Positions 26,388-36,234 are shown, numbered from the stretch's first letter. The stretch is 64,000 nucleotides of DNA from Anabaena sp. WA102 (GCF_001277295.1 NZ_CP011456.1:1798001-1862000), one strand, 5' to 3'. Numbers and translations are program-made. The notes: generated by a model from the sequence alone, not told the origin.

Positions 26388-27464
26388 TTATTCCTCTTCT
26401 AACTCAATCTCTTCTTCCTCCTCAACATCATGGGGTTGAACTACAGAATTAGCAGAAACTACAGCCCCTTTATCGAGTTTTTCCAGAACCTGTTCTTTAA
26501 TTTTGGCAGCAAATTCTGGTTTTTCTTCTAAATACTTAATCGCGTTATCTCTACCTTGGGAAATATTTTCACCACTGTAGCTATACCAAGCACCTTTACG
26601 AAGAAGAACACCAGTTTCTTCGGCTATATCCACTAAACAACCAATGGTAGAAACTCCTTTGCCAAAGATAATGTCAAATTCGGCAATTCTAAAAGGTGGT
26701 GCAACTTTATTTTTCGCTACTTTGACTTTGACCCGGTTGCCAAATTCATCAGTTCCTTTTTTTAAAGTTTGAATTCTGCGAATATCCAAGCGCACGGAAG
26801 CGTAAAATTTCAGCGCATTACCACCCGTTGTAGTTTCTGGACTACCATAGGTGACACCGATTTTTTGCCGCAACTGGTTAATAAAAATAACTGTGCATCC
26901 AGATTTACCAATATTACCAGTAATTTTCCGTAGGGCTTGACTCATTAACCGAGCTTGTAAACCTACGTGAATATCCCCCATATCCCCTTCAATTTCAGCG
27001 CGGGGAACTAAAGCGGCAACGGAGTCAATAACAACAATATCAACAGCCGCAGAACGCACAAGTTGGTCAACTATTTCTAATGCTGATTCACCATTGTCTG
27101 GTTGAGAAACAAGTAAGTTATCAATATCTACACCCAATGCAGCGGCGTAGGTAGGGTCTAATGCGTGTTCAGCGTCTACAAATGCCGCTATACCACCATT
27201 TCTTTGCACTTCTGCGAGGGCATGGAGGGCAATAGTAGTTTTACCAGAACTTTCTGGTCCGTAGATTTCGATTACCCGTCCTTTGGGTAAACCACCACCC
27301 AAGGCTAAATCTAGAGTGAGCGCCCCGGTGGATATTGTTTCTACCTTCATCCGGGTGGCATCACCTAAGCGCATAATTGCTCCCTTTCCGAAACTGCGCT
27401 CAATTTGTCCCAGGACGATATTTAACGCTTTTTGCTTGCCAGAAGTCTCAGTATTAGCTGCCAT
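26388..27464 (-). CDS. recA: Recombinase RecA
   Basis: This 358-residue protein is a normal RecA. It has Walker A GPESSGKTT (69-77), VVIDSVAALVPRAEIEGDMG, the L2-region GGNALKFYASVRLDIRR, and an acidic C-terminal tail (EEEEEIELEEE). It promotes homologous strand exchange and the SOS response. The gene stands alone. The 5' flank of about 240 bases to the next gene is AT-rich with one HIP1 site; no LexA box could be fixed with confidence. Confidence 0.98.
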   Translation of the reverse strand: MAANTETSGKQKALNIVLGQIERSFGKGAIMRLGDATRMKVETISTGALTLDLALGGGLPKGRVIEIYGPESSGKTTIALHALAEVQRNGGIAAFVDAEHALDPTYAAALGVDIDNLLVSQPDNGESALEIVDQLVRSAAVDIVVIDSVAALVPRAEIEGDMGDIHVGLQARLMSQALRKITGNIGKSGCTVIFINQLRQKIGVTYGSPETTTGGNALKFYASVRLDIRRIQTLKKGTDEFGNRVKVKVAKNKVAPPFRIAEFDIIFGKGVSTIGCLVDIAEETGVLLRKGAWYSYSGENISQGRDNAIKYLEEKPEFAAKIKEQVLEKLDKGAVVSANSVVQPHDVEEEEEIELEEE

Positions 27465-27709
27465 TTTTGCCTCTAAGTATAGGATTTTCCAAAATTACTG
27501 GACAGGAGTTTTAATAGAACGGATATACTATCCTAACCGGAAAGTGTGCCAATTAGGAATGTTTACAAAATTATGTTTGCCAAGATCCTAAGGCGATCGC
27601 TGAAAAATTATAGCATTTTAGATTTAAGATTGTGAAAGACTAACTCCATCGGTAAAGCCAACTGGTATAATTTCCACAATTGATAGCAGCAGTCTGAGCA
27701 TAAATCAGT

Positions 27710-28075
27710 ATGGAACGAGTCATCAAAAGCGGCGCTGGTTGGCGCATAGGCTGGAATCCAGATGCACCAGAATTTAAAGGCTTAGTCGGCACAGAAGATT
27801 GGGCAATAGAATTAACCGAAGCAGAATTAAACGAATTTTGTCGTCTATTTAATCAGCTTGCAGATACCATGAAGCATCTAACTACAGAATTAATGGATGA
27901 GGAAAAAATTGCCTGTGAAGCCGAAAGTGATTTATTATGGATGGAGGTGGAAGGTTATGCTCATGCCTACAATCTGCGCTTCATCCTCAATACAGGACGG
28001 GGGACAGAAGGTAAATGGGAGGCTTCAGCCGTAGCTGAATTGTTGCCAGCCGTCGGAATGTTAAAAGTTTTTTGA
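27710..28075 (+). CDS. DUF1818 family protein
   Basis: This 121-residue protein matches the cyanobacterial DUF1818 family: VIKSGAGWRIGWNPDAPEFK at the start, WAIELTEAELNEFCRLFNQL, and the C-terminal LRFILNTGRGTEGKW and AVGMLKVF. The protein is soluble with no membrane segment. The function is unknown. Confidence 0.83.
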   Translation: MERVIKSGAGWRIGWNPDAPEFKGLVGTEDWAIELTEAELNEFCRLFNQLADTMKHLTTELMDEEKIACEAESDLLWMEVEGYAHAYNLRFILNTGRGTEGKWEASAVAELLPAVGMLKVF

Positions 28076-28197
28076 ATCACCCCTTGCTATTTTTCTTGAT
28101 CTTGTGATATATTTAGGAGAGTGACTTAATTAATTTTAGATTCATACATTTGGAATCATCCCCACGCCAAAAGTCTAAAATCTCAAGTTCACATTTA

Positions 28198-28271
28198 CGG
28201 GACGTAGCGCAGCTTGGTAGCGCGCCACTTTGGGGTAGTGGAGGTCTAGGGTTCAAATCCCTACGTTCCGA
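28198..28271 (+). tRNA. tRNA-Pro (anticodon GGG)
   Basis: A full cloverleaf folds: acceptor CGGGACG with CGTTCCG, anticodon stem CCACT/AGTGG with loop TTGGGGT, and T-arm around GGTTCAAATCC. The discriminator base is A and CCA is not encoded. A GATTGACGGGA flank follows. Confidence 0.95.
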
Positions 28272-28556
28272 TTGACGGGAACTTTCAATTAGAGAACTGC
28301 ACAGAATGATTGCTACTAGGACTTACGCATTTAGAAAGTCCTTAATCACGATTTGGGAATAGCCAGAGTGATCAGGGCTATTTCATTCTAAACATAATCC
28401 GCCCAGAACTATGGCTTACGCTACGCTATCAGACAAAAAATTGCGATCGCTCTTCCTCTAGTTTTTTATAATTATATGTGTAAATTTATACTGATCTCAA
28501 GTTGGGAAAAAGGTAATGAGAAAAGAGTTCCTTTTCTTCCTCCTTTTTCCTAACTC

Positions 28557-28640
28557 GTAATTTACAGCAAATTGTCATCAAACCCGGAACAAGAACCCCA
28601 CACCCAACCCCCTCCCCGCAAGCGATGAGAGGGCTAAGAG
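28557..28640. repeat. Dispersed hairpin repeat (copy of the 20950 family)
   Basis: TTACAGCAAATTGTCATCAA and CCCCTCCCCGCAAGCGATGA are the reverse complement of 20950-21038. The remaining gap up to rpiA (28640-28957) contains a GAGAACTCCACAAAAAA motif shared with 49131-49148 and a GTCATTGCGAG motif. I see no gene in it. Confidence 0.75.
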
Positions 28641-28957
28641 AACTCCACAAAAAAATGATCCAATTTTGTGGGATGGGCATCCTTGCCCGTCCTTGATGAT
28701 TAGCGGGCAATTCGTCCCGCACCACAAGAAATTTTGGGATATTTTTTTGATTGGAAATCTCTAATAAACCTGTGCTGCATGAGTTGTCATTGCGAGTGAA
28801 AGGAAGCAATTTCTTGACAACCGATAAACCACCTAACGCAAAAATCTCTCAAACCCTTATTCCTCTGTGTCCTCTGCGCCTCCGTGGTTCGTTAATCAGG
28901 ATAATTTATTTCTCATCACCTACCCGATAGGGAGGTGAGAGGCTTCTACTGTTTAAG

Positions 28958-29668
28958 CTAAAGTTGTCTAACTACAGGTTTACCATCAATAACTTCACCT
29001 ACAAGAACGATATCTGCACAATTGACGAAAATGCCATTTTCCAGAACACCGGGGATATTATTCAGTGTTTTTTCCAAGTTTACAGGGTCATCAATGCTAT
29101 CGAAGGTGACATCTAAAACCATGTTACCTTGGTCAGTGATTACAGGTCCTGCTTTTCTCACACCCATGCGTAGTTCTGGCTTACCACCAAGTGCTTTAAT
29201 GGCATTTGTAACGGGGGTAATAGCCATAGGGATAACTTCAACTGGTACAGCGAAACTAGAACCTAAGCGGGCTACTAATTTACCACCATCAACGACAACA
29301 ATAAATTGCTTTGCTAGGTAATCTACAACTTTTTCGCGGGTATGTGCAGCACCACCACCCTTAATCAAGTTTTTATGGGGATCTACTTCATCTGCCCCGT
29401 CTATAGCGATATCAATATGGTCTACAGCGTCTAAAGTGGTGAGAGGAACGCCATACTCTTTTGCTAATACTTCTGATTGAAATGAGGTGGGGATACCGAC
29501 AATATCTTTGAGTTCACCTGATTTGAGGCGTTCTCCTAAATATTGAATGGTGTAAGCTGTGGTTGAACCTGTCCCCAAACCAACTATGGAACCTGATTTT
29601 ACCAAATTGGCGGCGGCTTTGCCAACTTCTTGCTTCATCAATTTAACTGGATCTGCTGGTATGGACAT
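28958..29668 (-). CDS. rpiA: Ribose-5-phosphate isomerase A
   Basis: This 236-residue enzyme interconverts ribose-5-phosphate and ribulose-5-phosphate in the Calvin and pentose phosphate pathways. Motifs are GLGTGSTTAYTIQYLGERL (phosphate loop), the catalytic IDGADEVDPHKNLIKGGG and AAHTREKVV, and the VEVIPMA strand. The length is typical and the protein complete. Confidence 0.97.
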   Translation of the reverse strand: MSIPADPVKLMKQEVGKAAANLVKSGSIVGLGTGSTTAYTIQYLGERLKSGELKDIVGIPTSFQSEVLAKEYGVPLTTLDAVDHIDIAIDGADEVDPHKNLIKGGGAAHTREKVVDYLAKQFIVVVDGGKLVARLGSSFAVPVEVIPMAITPVTNAIKALGGKPELRMGVRKAGPVITDQGNMVLDVTFDSIDDPVNLEKTLNNIPGVLENGIFVNCADIVLVGEVIDGKPVVRQL

Positions 29669-29786
29669 TCTTTAACTCCTGAAAAATCAATTAAACGGTT
29701 CACTCATCTTACCAGAACACCCGGATTTCTTCCTACTGCCTATTTCTTCAAATACAAGTATCAGGGCAAACACGGGGAGATAAGTC

Positions 29787-29820
29787 AGATCCCCGACTTC
29801 TTTAAGAAGTCGGGGATCTT
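29787..29820. repeat. Hairpin repeat AGATCCCCGACTTCTT
   Basis: A nearly perfect palindrome AGATCCCCGACTTCTTTAAG/AAGTCGGGGATCTT. Related copies are at 39053-39090 and, split by about 50 bases, at 45567-45632. It could act as a terminator for the TPR gene on the minus strand, but the wide distribution suggests a mobile repeat. Confidence 0.75.
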
Positions 29821-29832
29821 GTTGTTAAAAAA

Positions 29833-30294
29833 TCACAGGTTAGACATTTTATCTAACAAAAGGCTGACCTTTTTCGCCCTTTCTGGTTGACGCTGTTTCT
29901 GCAATAATTCTTTCGCTTGAAGTAAATTAGCTTTAGCTTCTACTTCCTGTTGTTCCTGCATGAGAATATTTGCTAAACGTAAATAAGCATCGGGATTTTT
30001 AGGACTGCTATCAATTACTTCACAGAATAATGCTTTTGCTTCGGCAATTTGTCCTTTCTGATTTAAAATATCCCCTAATAACAAACGTACCATATCATTT
30101 GTAGAGTTGATGGCAATAACCTTTCTCAAAACTATTTCGGCATTTTCAAAATCTTTGGCTTGATAAAAATTGATGCCTTTCTGAAATAAGTTAGAGGTAA
30201 TCAATGTTTTGATACTCAAATAACCAAGAATGGCAAGACCAAAAATAACTACAGAAATGGCTATCAGATCGGAAGTAGGAAATGTTTCTAACAT
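29833..30294 (-). CDS. TPR protein with N-terminal membrane anchor
   Basis: This 153-residue protein has an N-terminal hydrophobic segment (residues 9-31, ISVVIFGLAILGYLSIKTL) and then about three TPR units (FQKGINFYQAKDFENAEIVL; LLGDILNQKGQIAEAKALF; LRLANILMQEQQEVEAKANL). TPR units mediate protein-protein contacts; no partner can be named. It begins 4 bases after the hpt stop codon on the same strand, so the two are probably co-transcribed. Confidence 0.8.
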   Translation of the reverse strand: MLETFPTSDLIAISVVIFGLAILGYLSIKTLITSNLFQKGINFYQAKDFENAEIVLRKVIAINSTNDMVRLLLGDILNQKGQIAEAKALFCEVIDSSPKNPDAYLRLANILMQEQQEVEAKANLLQAKELLQKQRQPERAKKVSLLLDKMSNL

Positions 30295-30298
30295 GAGT

Positions 30299-31240
30299 TT
30301 AAGCTAATAAACAGGAGACGGGAAAAATTAGGTATTCAATGAAAAACAATTTCCAGATAAATTGATAGAAATTAGTAATGGCTTGTTTATCTTGTAAATC
30401 AACTCCTGCACCTTGCCACCACATGACAATTAAAGCTACGGTATGGGTGATTAAGATGAAGATAGTGTTGACTTCCGCAAGATGGAATAACGCTACTAAA
30501 ATCATGCCGAGATAACAGATTGTTAATACCCAAAGTGCAAGATTAAATACTTTTTGTTGTCCGAGTTGGAGGGTGAAAGTTGTGATATTGTAAAATCTAT
30601 CTCCTTCCATATCAGGAATATCTTTGAAGATAGCGATCGCAAATGTAAATACCAAGATAAACACAGTTAAAGCCCAAACTGCACCCGGAATCCCTTGGCT
30701 TCTTTGCAATACCCAACTAAAATGCAGAAACAAACCTAAATTAACAATTGTTCCCCGCACCGAAAAAATACACAAAGCAGCCCAAAAAGGAAACTGTTTT
30801 AACCGAATTGGCGGTAAAGAATAAGCCGTACCAATTGCTAAACTTATTGTCACCATGCCCATTAAAAACGGTCCAGTTAGCCATGCTAAAGCTAAGGCAA
30901 CAATACCAGCAATAATAACAATTAATTGTCCTTGTCCTCTCGTAAATTCCCCCGATGCTAGAGGTAAATCAGGTTTATTGATTTTATCAATGTCAATATC
31001 TTCTAATTGATTCAAACCAACAATATAAATATTGCCACTTATGCAAGCAACCCATGTTGCTAAAATCTGACTAATATGCAAACTAGAAAAATTTGTTGAA
31101 GTGACACCCAGGGTAATTAAATATAAACCCAAGACACTCAAAATTGTTCCCATAATTGTATGGGGACGGGAAAACTTCCAAAAAGAATAAAACCAACTTC
31201 CTGGAAAAATAGCAGAACTTTGTTTATAAAATTGATTCAT
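30299..31240 (-). CDS. hpt: Homogentisate phytyltransferase
   Basis: This 313-residue UbiA-family membrane prenyltransferase joins phytyl diphosphate to homogentisate, the committed step of tocopherol synthesis. The two Asp-rich prenyl-diphosphate motifs are present: NQLEDIDIDKINKPDLPLAS and KDIPDMEGDRFYNITTF. About eight to nine hydrophobic helices follow the UbiA pattern. The SRPHTIMGTILSV start is typical of cyanobacterial HPT. The ATG at 31240 is chosen over 31267. The tocopherol methyltransferase gene lies just upstream on the same strand. Confidence 0.9.
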   Translation of the reverse strand: MNQFYKQSSAIFPGSWFYSFWKFSRPHTIMGTILSVLGLYLITLGVTSTNFSSLHISQILATWVACISGNIYIVGLNQLEDIDIDKINKPDLPLASGEFTRGQGQLIVIIAGIVALALAWLTGPFLMGMVTISLAIGTAYSLPPIRLKQFPFWAALCIFSVRGTIVNLGLFLHFSWVLQRSQGIPGAVWALTVFILVFTFAIAIFKDIPDMEGDRFYNITTFTLQLGQQKVFNLALWVLTICYLGMILVALFHLAEVNTIFILITHTVALIVMWWQGAGVDLQDKQAITNFYQFIWKLFFIEYLIFPVSCLLA

Positions 31241-31405
31241 TTTTTGCTCTTTTTTGTTCGTAAGCACCTAAAGGAATTGAACTTATACCATTTCTTTATG
31301 AAACTGCGCCGAATTTCCTAACCTTATCTTTTTCTTCTCTGTGTCCTCTGTGCCTCTGTGGTTCGTTTATCCTTAAATTGAGTACATCTTTAAACAGAAT
31401 TGGAC

Positions 31406-32248
31406 TTATTTTGTCCCGCGTAATAATCCAAACCGAACCAATCCAGTTTCATAACCTCGACGCATTAAACCTAAAGATAATGCCCCCTGAATTGTAGTCC
31501 AACCAGCCATTAATAAACCGATAAATGCTTGGGGTGTAAATGCCGAATCAATGACAACATTCCAAAAAGGAGCAACTGCGGTTGACCAATCAGCCGTGCG
31601 AATATTATTTAATGGTAATTGCCAAGCGATCGCTTCATACTCCGCTAAAGAAATTACATACGGTAAACAATAGACCTGATAAATATCCTGCAAGTGCTTT
31701 TGTTCATCTGCTGTCAGTGATGACTTATCCGTATTTCGATGACACCATGTCACCATAATCAAAGTCCCACCGGGCTTTAATACGCGATAGCACTCTTGCA
31801 AAAACTTAGTTTTATCCGGCATATGTTCACCGCTTTCCAGTGACCAGACCAAATCAAAAGAATTATCCTCAAAAGGCATTTCCTGAGCATTAGCAACCAT
31901 GAATCTAGTTTTTTGACTCAAATTCATTGCCAAAGACCTTTCAGTAGCCCTAGCAGCTTGTACAGGACTCAGTGTAATTCCCGTGGCATTTGCCCCAAAC
32001 TTCTCAGCTAAGTATAAAGAACTACCACCAATCCCACAGCCGACATCAAGAATATTTTTTGCACCCTTAACATCAGCCCATTTTAACAATTCTTCAATTA
32101 AATCAATTTGTGCCTGACGGCGTTCTTTCACCTGTTGACCATCTACGCCATAATAACCGTGGTGCATATGTTCCCCCCAAATCTGTTCCCACAGACTGGA
32201 AGAAGCGTCGTAAAATTCCTGAATTTGTTTGTAAAGTATTTGACTCAT
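31406..32248 (-). CDS. Tocopherol O-methyltransferase (gamma-TMT)
   Basis: This 280-residue SAM-dependent methyltransferase has motif I ILDVGCGIGGSSLYLAEKFG, NSFDLVWSLESGEHM and the GGTLIMVTWCHR strand, matching the cyanobacterial gamma-tocopherol methyltransferase group (slr0089-like), which methylates gamma- to alpha-tocopherol. The C-terminal helix GLLMAGWTTIQGALSLGL is as in that family. The ATG at 32248 is preferred over 32284, which adds a hydrophobic stretch foreign to the family. Its position upstream of hpt supports the vitamin E assignment. Confidence 0.87.
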   Translation of the reverse strand: MSQILYKQIQEFYDASSSLWEQIWGEHMHHGYYGVDGQQVKERRQAQIDLIEELLKWADVKGAKNILDVGCGIGGSSLYLAEKFGANATGITLSPVQAARATERSLAMNLSQKTRFMVANAQEMPFEDNSFDLVWSLESGEHMPDKTKFLQECYRVLKPGGTLIMVTWCHRNTDKSSLTADEQKHLQDIYQVYCLPYVISLAEYEAIAWQLPLNNIRTADWSTAVAPFWNVVIDSAFTPQAFIGLLMAGWTTIQGALSLGLMRRGYETGLVRFGLLRGTK

Positions 32249-32326
32249 GAATTTAATAATAATAAAGATGAGAAGAAACTGCAAAAAAAACTTATTCTTA
32301 GGCTACCATCTATGCTTTTAATTAGA

Positions 32327-32434
32327 TATAACGGTATGCACTTGAATGAAATACAGTCATAAGCCCCCTCCTCGCTTGCGGGGAGGGGGTTGGGGGTGGG
32401 GTTCTTGTATTTCACTCAACCAATAACCGCTATA
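32327..32434. mobile_element. Non-autonomous repeat with TATAACGGT/ACCGCTATA ends
   Basis: The outer inverted ends are TATAACGGTATGCACTTGAA and ...TTCACTCAACCAATAACCGCTATA. The core is the CCCCTCCTCGCTTGCGG hairpin. The same outer ends occur at 60905-61012 (TGCATACCGCTATA) and partly at 37400-37446 (without the core). This is a palindromic miniature element. Confidence 0.7.
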
Positions 32435-32530
32435 GGGATATTTTTACGCCAGGGAATAACTCATTAATTCTACCTTGGGAATATATAAAAATAACCTAAC
32501 TGCATGAAATTTCTTCATTTTTAATCACTT

Positions 32531-33886
32531 ATGACTGTTGCGCGGACAATTTGTTTGGGATTTATTGCTGTCATTCTTTTGGGAGCAATTCTCTTAACAA
32601 TGCCTTTTTCAACTGGTAACGGTAATTGGAATGACCCAATTGTTGCCCTATTTACTTCAACTTCAGCGGTTTGTGTCACAGGATTAGCAGTGGTAGATAC
32701 TGGGACTGAATTTTCCTTTCTAGGTCAGTTATTTATTGCTCTATTAGCCCAAATTGGTGGTTTAGGTTATATGACAACTACCACATTTTTAATGTTATTA
32801 ATTGGCAGAAAATTTGACTTGAGACAAAAAGTAGCAATTCAGCAAGCTTTAGACCGTCCAGGCATGAGTGGTAGCTCTCAAATTATCCGTTCTATTATTG
32901 TGACTACCTTGTTGTTTGAACTCACGGGAGTATTTTTATTAATGATAGCTTTTGTTCCCGAAAAAGGTTGGCAAGAAGGAACTTGGTTAGCTATTTTTCA
33001 CAGTGTCAGTGCTTGGAACAATGCTGGATTTAGTTTATTTAAAGATAATTTAATTGGCTATCAATCTTCTCCTTTAGTGATTATCACAATTGGCTGTTTA
33101 ATTATCTTTGGAGGTATTGGTTATCAAGTAATTTTGGATATGTATTTGTGGTTGCGAGACAGCTTTACCTATCAAGGTAATCGCCTCGTTAGAAAGACAA
33201 GTTGTTTAATATTCTCTCTAGATTTTAAGGTTGCTACTAGCACAACTTTAATATTATTAGTGCTAGGAACAATTGCAATTTTCTTTATAGAAATCAGAAA
33301 CGATAGCGTCTTTGGGCAATTAAGTTTATCTGATAAAATATTAGCTGCTTGGTTTCAGTCAGTCAGTACCAGAACCGCTGGTTTTAACAGCATTGACATT
33401 GGGAAAATGACTAATGCGGGATTATTCATTATGATTGCACTGATGTTTATTGGTGCAAGTCCAGGAGGTACAGGAGGAGGAATCAAAACCACTACTTTAC
33501 GAGTTCTGACCAGTTGTACAAAGGCAATTATCCAAGGCAAAGAAGAGGTATTATTATATAATCGTAAAATTGCCATTTCTTTAATTTTAAAAGCTGTGGG
33601 GGTGGTGTTCGGTTCATTAGCAACAGTGATTTTTGCCACCATTTTAATTAGTATTACCGACCCCAAATTGGCTTTTATTCAAATTCTTTTTGAAGTAGTA
33701 TCAGCCTTTGGTACAGTAGGACTTTCCACAGGGATTACAGCTACTCTTTCTACCGCAGCAAAATTAATTTTAATTCTCACCATGTATATTGGTCGCGTTG
33801 GTATTTTATTATTGATGTCATCTATACTAGGTGATCCTCGTCCTAGCAGAATTCACTATCCCGAAGAAAATCTCCTTGTTGGATAA
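32531..33886 (+). CDS. ktrB: TrkH/KtrB-type potassium or sodium uptake channel
   Basis: This 451-residue membrane protein is the channel subunit of a Ktr K+ uptake system. It has the four pore-loop repeats of the SKT superfamily, with selectivity positions in TSTSAVCVTGLAVVDT, FHSVSAWNNAGFSLF, FQSVSTRTAGFNSI and FEVVSAFGTVGLSTG, and about eight further hydrophobic helices. The glycine in each filter is conserved, consistent with K+ selectivity. The regulator gene ktrA follows at 34081, with a dispersed repeat placed in between. Confidence 0.92.
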   Translation: MTVARTICLGFIAVILLGAILLTMPFSTGNGNWNDPIVALFTSTSAVCVTGLAVVDTGTEFSFLGQLFIALLAQIGGLGYMTTTTFLMLLIGRKFDLRQKVAIQQALDRPGMSGSSQIIRSIIVTTLLFELTGVFLLMIAFVPEKGWQEGTWLAIFHSVSAWNNAGFSLFKDNLIGYQSSPLVIITIGCLIIFGGIGYQVILDMYLWLRDSFTYQGNRLVRKTSCLIFSLDFKVATSTTLILLVLGTIAIFFIEIRNDSVFGQLSLSDKILAAWFQSVSTRTAGFNSIDIGKMTNAGLFIMIALMFIGASPGGTGGGIKTTTLRVLTSCTKAIIQGKEEVLLYNRKIAISLILKAVGVVFGSLATVIFATILISITDPKLAFIQILFEVVSAFGTVGLSTGITATLSTAAKLILILTMYIGRVGILLLMSSILGDPRPSRIHYPEENLLVG

Positions 33887-34041
33887 TTACAGCGGTTTCC
33901 GCTCTTATGAGGTGCATCTTAGCCCCCTCATCGCACCCCCCTAAATCCCCCCGCAGCGGGGGGAAGAAAAGGATAAGCTTTTGATACTGGAGGGGGTTAG
34001 GGGTGGGGTTCTTGTACCTCATAACATCGGGAAGTGCTGTA
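33887..34041. repeat. Dispersed hairpin repeat between ktrB and ktrA
   Basis: TTACAGCGGTTTCCG to CGGGAAGTGCTGTAGG gives imperfect inverted ends. The core again has AGCCCCCTCATCGC and GAGGGGGTTAGGGGTGGGG, with an inserted CCCCCCGCAGCGGGGGG palindrome at 33948-33963. It separates the two ktr genes and could form a terminator or mRNA stem. Confidence 0.75.
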
Positions 34042-34080
34042 GGATTTAGCGAACAACTAACAACTGACAACTGACAAATC

Positions 34081-34776
34081 ATGAACCTTTCATCCTTAAA
34101 ATTTCTTCGCAGTTTACGTAAAGATAACCACCAATTTGCTGTAATTGGATTAGGTCGTTTTGGTCGTTCTGTTTGTTCAACATTGCATAATTTAGGTTAT
34201 CAAGTATTAGCTACAGATGTTGATGAAAAACGGGTTTCCGAAGCATTGAATGAAGAAATAGTTGGTCATGCTTTGCAACTCGATTCAACTGAATCAGCAG
34301 CCCTGAAAGAAGCCGGAATTTTTGAATTTGATACCGTTATTGTCGCCATTGGTAACTACGTTCAGGAAAGTATTATTACTACCTTAAATGTGAAAGAAGG
34401 TGGTGTACCTCACGTAGTTGCAAAAGCCTCTAGTGAAGTTCACCGCAAATTATTACAACGAGTGGGCGCAGATCATGTAGTATTTCCTGAATATGAAGCT
34501 GGTTGTGCTTTAGCAAGAACACTCACTAAACCGGGAATTTTAGAAAGATTTGATCTTGACCCAGATAACAGTATTGTGGAGTTAATTGTCCCTGATGAAT
34601 TTCATGGGAAAACTATTGCTGAACTGCAACTGCGTAACCGCTACGGTTTAAATATGTTGGCTGTAAGTCATGATGGTAAATTTATCATTAATCCCGAACC
34701 AACTAAACGTTTAGAAAAAGGTTCTGCAATGGTAGTAATTGGTTGTAATAAAGATATTAATCGTTTACCAATATAG
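34081..34776 (+). CDS. ktrA: TrkA/KtrA-type K+ uptake regulator
   Basis: This 231-residue cytoplasmic protein has an N-terminal RCK-N Rossmann domain (AVIGLGRFGRSVCSTLHNLG, then VLATDVDEKRV) and an RCK-C domain (IVELIVPDEFHGKTIAEL). It gates the KtrB channel upon binding nucleotides. It lies 195 bases after ktrB on the same strand, across a repeat. The length is typical. Confidence 0.93.
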   Translation: MNLSSLKFLRSLRKDNHQFAVIGLGRFGRSVCSTLHNLGYQVLATDVDEKRVSEALNEEIVGHALQLDSTESAALKEAGIFEFDTVIVAIGNYVQESIITTLNVKEGGVPHVVAKASSEVHRKLLQRVGADHVVFPEYEAGCALARTLTKPGILERFDLDPDNSIVELIVPDEFHGKTIAELQLRNRYGLNMLAVSHDGKFIINPEPTKRLEKGSAMVVIGCNKDINRLPI

Positions 34777-34890
34777 GGAACAGGGAACAGGGAATAGGGA
34801 ATAGGGAATAGGGAATAGGGAACAGGGAATAATAATTTTTCAATGACAAATGACAAATGACAAATGACAAATGATAAATGATAAATGACA
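34775..34890. repeat. STRR heptamer arrays (GGGAACA/GGGAATA and GACAAAT)
   Basis: Two adjacent heptamer arrays lie between the convergent ktrA and TPR genes: GGGAACA/GGGAATA at about 34777-34828 and GACAAAT/GATAAAT at about 34844-34890. Both are STRR-type sequences. Confidence 0.85.
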
Positions 34891-34892
34891 AA

Positions 34893-36023
34893 TTATTTTG
34901 GATTTGTGATTTGTTTATCTGGTGTCAAATTCGGTAAAGTAGTTTTCTCAGTTGTCGAAGTATTTGCAGGTAAGTCTTCAACAGGGGGAAGATTTGCAGG
35001 TGCTTGTTCAACTGGTGGAGTAGTAACTGCCGTTGCGCTACCGGGTTGATTTACAGGCGATTTTTTGGGTGCTAAAATTTGGGCAATTTGTTGGATGATT
35101 TGTTCAGTTTTGGCAACTTGCTCAGTATTTCCTGCTGTTACGTACTGTTGACGAGCGCGTCTTAATGCTTGAGCGGATTCCTTAAAGACACCTTGATTAT
35201 ATAAAGCTACTCCTAAGTTATAGTGAGCAGAGGTGTTTTTAGGATTTTGCAGAATTGCTGCTTTATAAATATTAATTGCTTCGGCAATTTTACCTTGATT
35301 TACTAAAAGACTACCTAAATTATTGTAAGCTACAGAATTTTCAGGATCTATTTTTAAAACTTCCCGATAGGCGGAAATCGCCGATTCTACTTGACCTTCT
35401 TGTTGTTGAACAATTGCTAAGTTGAAATAAGCATTTTCATGATTTCTATCTAAATTAATTGCTTGTTCATAAGCAGAAATAGCATCTTGACGCTGATCTT
35501 GTTCATAGAATAAAACCCCCAAATTATAATGAGCATCAGCCAATGTGGGAGTTACCACTAAGGCTTGACGATAAGCTGTAATAGCGGCTTCTTTTTGTCC
35601 CTGTTTTTGTAAAGCTACACCCAAATTATAATAAGCTGATCCCAAATTGGGATTTAATCTAATGGCTTCTCCAAATTCTTGGATAGCTAGATCTAAGCGA
35701 TTTTGTTGTAAAAGAATATTACCTAAATAATTTCGGGCTGCACCAATATTAGGATCTCGCTCTAAGGCTTTACGAAAAGCCATTTCCGAACCTTGATAGT
35801 CTTGACGATTATAAAATGTCACTCCCTGTTGAAAAGATATAGCTGCTTCTAAATCCTGGGAAACAACTTCTGCTGCTGATACCTGACTGTTGGGAGAATT
35901 AATAATTGCAGGTAAAGTCAAGATTAAAAATGCAGAAGAAGTAGAAAGGATACTCATTAACACTTGCTTGTATGTAGCCCTAGCTATGTTAAAAGACGGA
36001 TATTTATGGCATTTTTGATACAT
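34893..36023 (-). CDS. Secreted or anchored TPR-repeat protein
   Basis: This 376-residue protein has an N-terminal signal-like segment (residues 19-42, LMSILSTSSAFLILTLPAII) followed by seven to eight consecutive 34-residue TPR units from about residue 62 to 310, each of the form YxNLGxxLxxQGxxxxAIxxYxxAI. The C-terminal 65 residues are Pro/Thr-rich and disordered. TPR arrays bind other proteins; no partner is indicated. A start a few codons later (MSILSTSS at residue 23) is possible. Confidence 0.82.
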   Translation of the reverse strand: MYQKCHKYPSFNIARATYKQVLMSILSTSSAFLILTLPAIINSPNSQVSAAEVVSQDLEAAISFQQGVTFYNRQDYQGSEMAFRKALERDPNIGAARNYLGNILLQQNRLDLAIQEFGEAIRLNPNLGSAYYNLGVALQKQGQKEAAITAYRQALVVTPTLADAHYNLGVLFYEQDQRQDAISAYEQAINLDRNHENAYFNLAIVQQQEGQVESAISAYREVLKIDPENSVAYNNLGSLLVNQGKIAEAINIYKAAILQNPKNTSAHYNLGVALYNQGVFKESAQALRRARQQYVTAGNTEQVAKTEQIIQQIAQILAPKKSPVNQPGSATAVTTPPVEQAPANLPPVEDLPANTSTTEKTTLPNLTPDKQITNPK

Positions 36024-36080
36024 GACTCACTACCCTTTAGTTATACTGAATCTAATCTAAGTAACTGGGCATAATTAAAT

Positions 36081-36172
36081 ATAAGACCTCTCTCCAAACC
36101 TCTTCCCTTGCAGGGGAGAGGCTTTGACTCCCCATTCCCTGGTAGGGAAGGGGGCTGGGAGGTTAGGTCTAT
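36081..36172. repeat. Imperfect inverted repeat (AGACCTCTCTCC...GGTTAGGTCT)
   Basis: AAGACCTCTCTCCAAACCTC and GAGGTTAGGTCT are inverted ends around GCAGGGGAGAGG and CCCTGGTAGGGAAGGGGG. This is another miniature palindromic repeat, in the gap between the TPR gene and queA. Confidence 0.6.
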
Positions 36173-36234
36173 CTTATATTTTTTAACGCCTACCTACTTA
36201 TCTAAATTAGATTATCCATCACTTCATCAAAAAT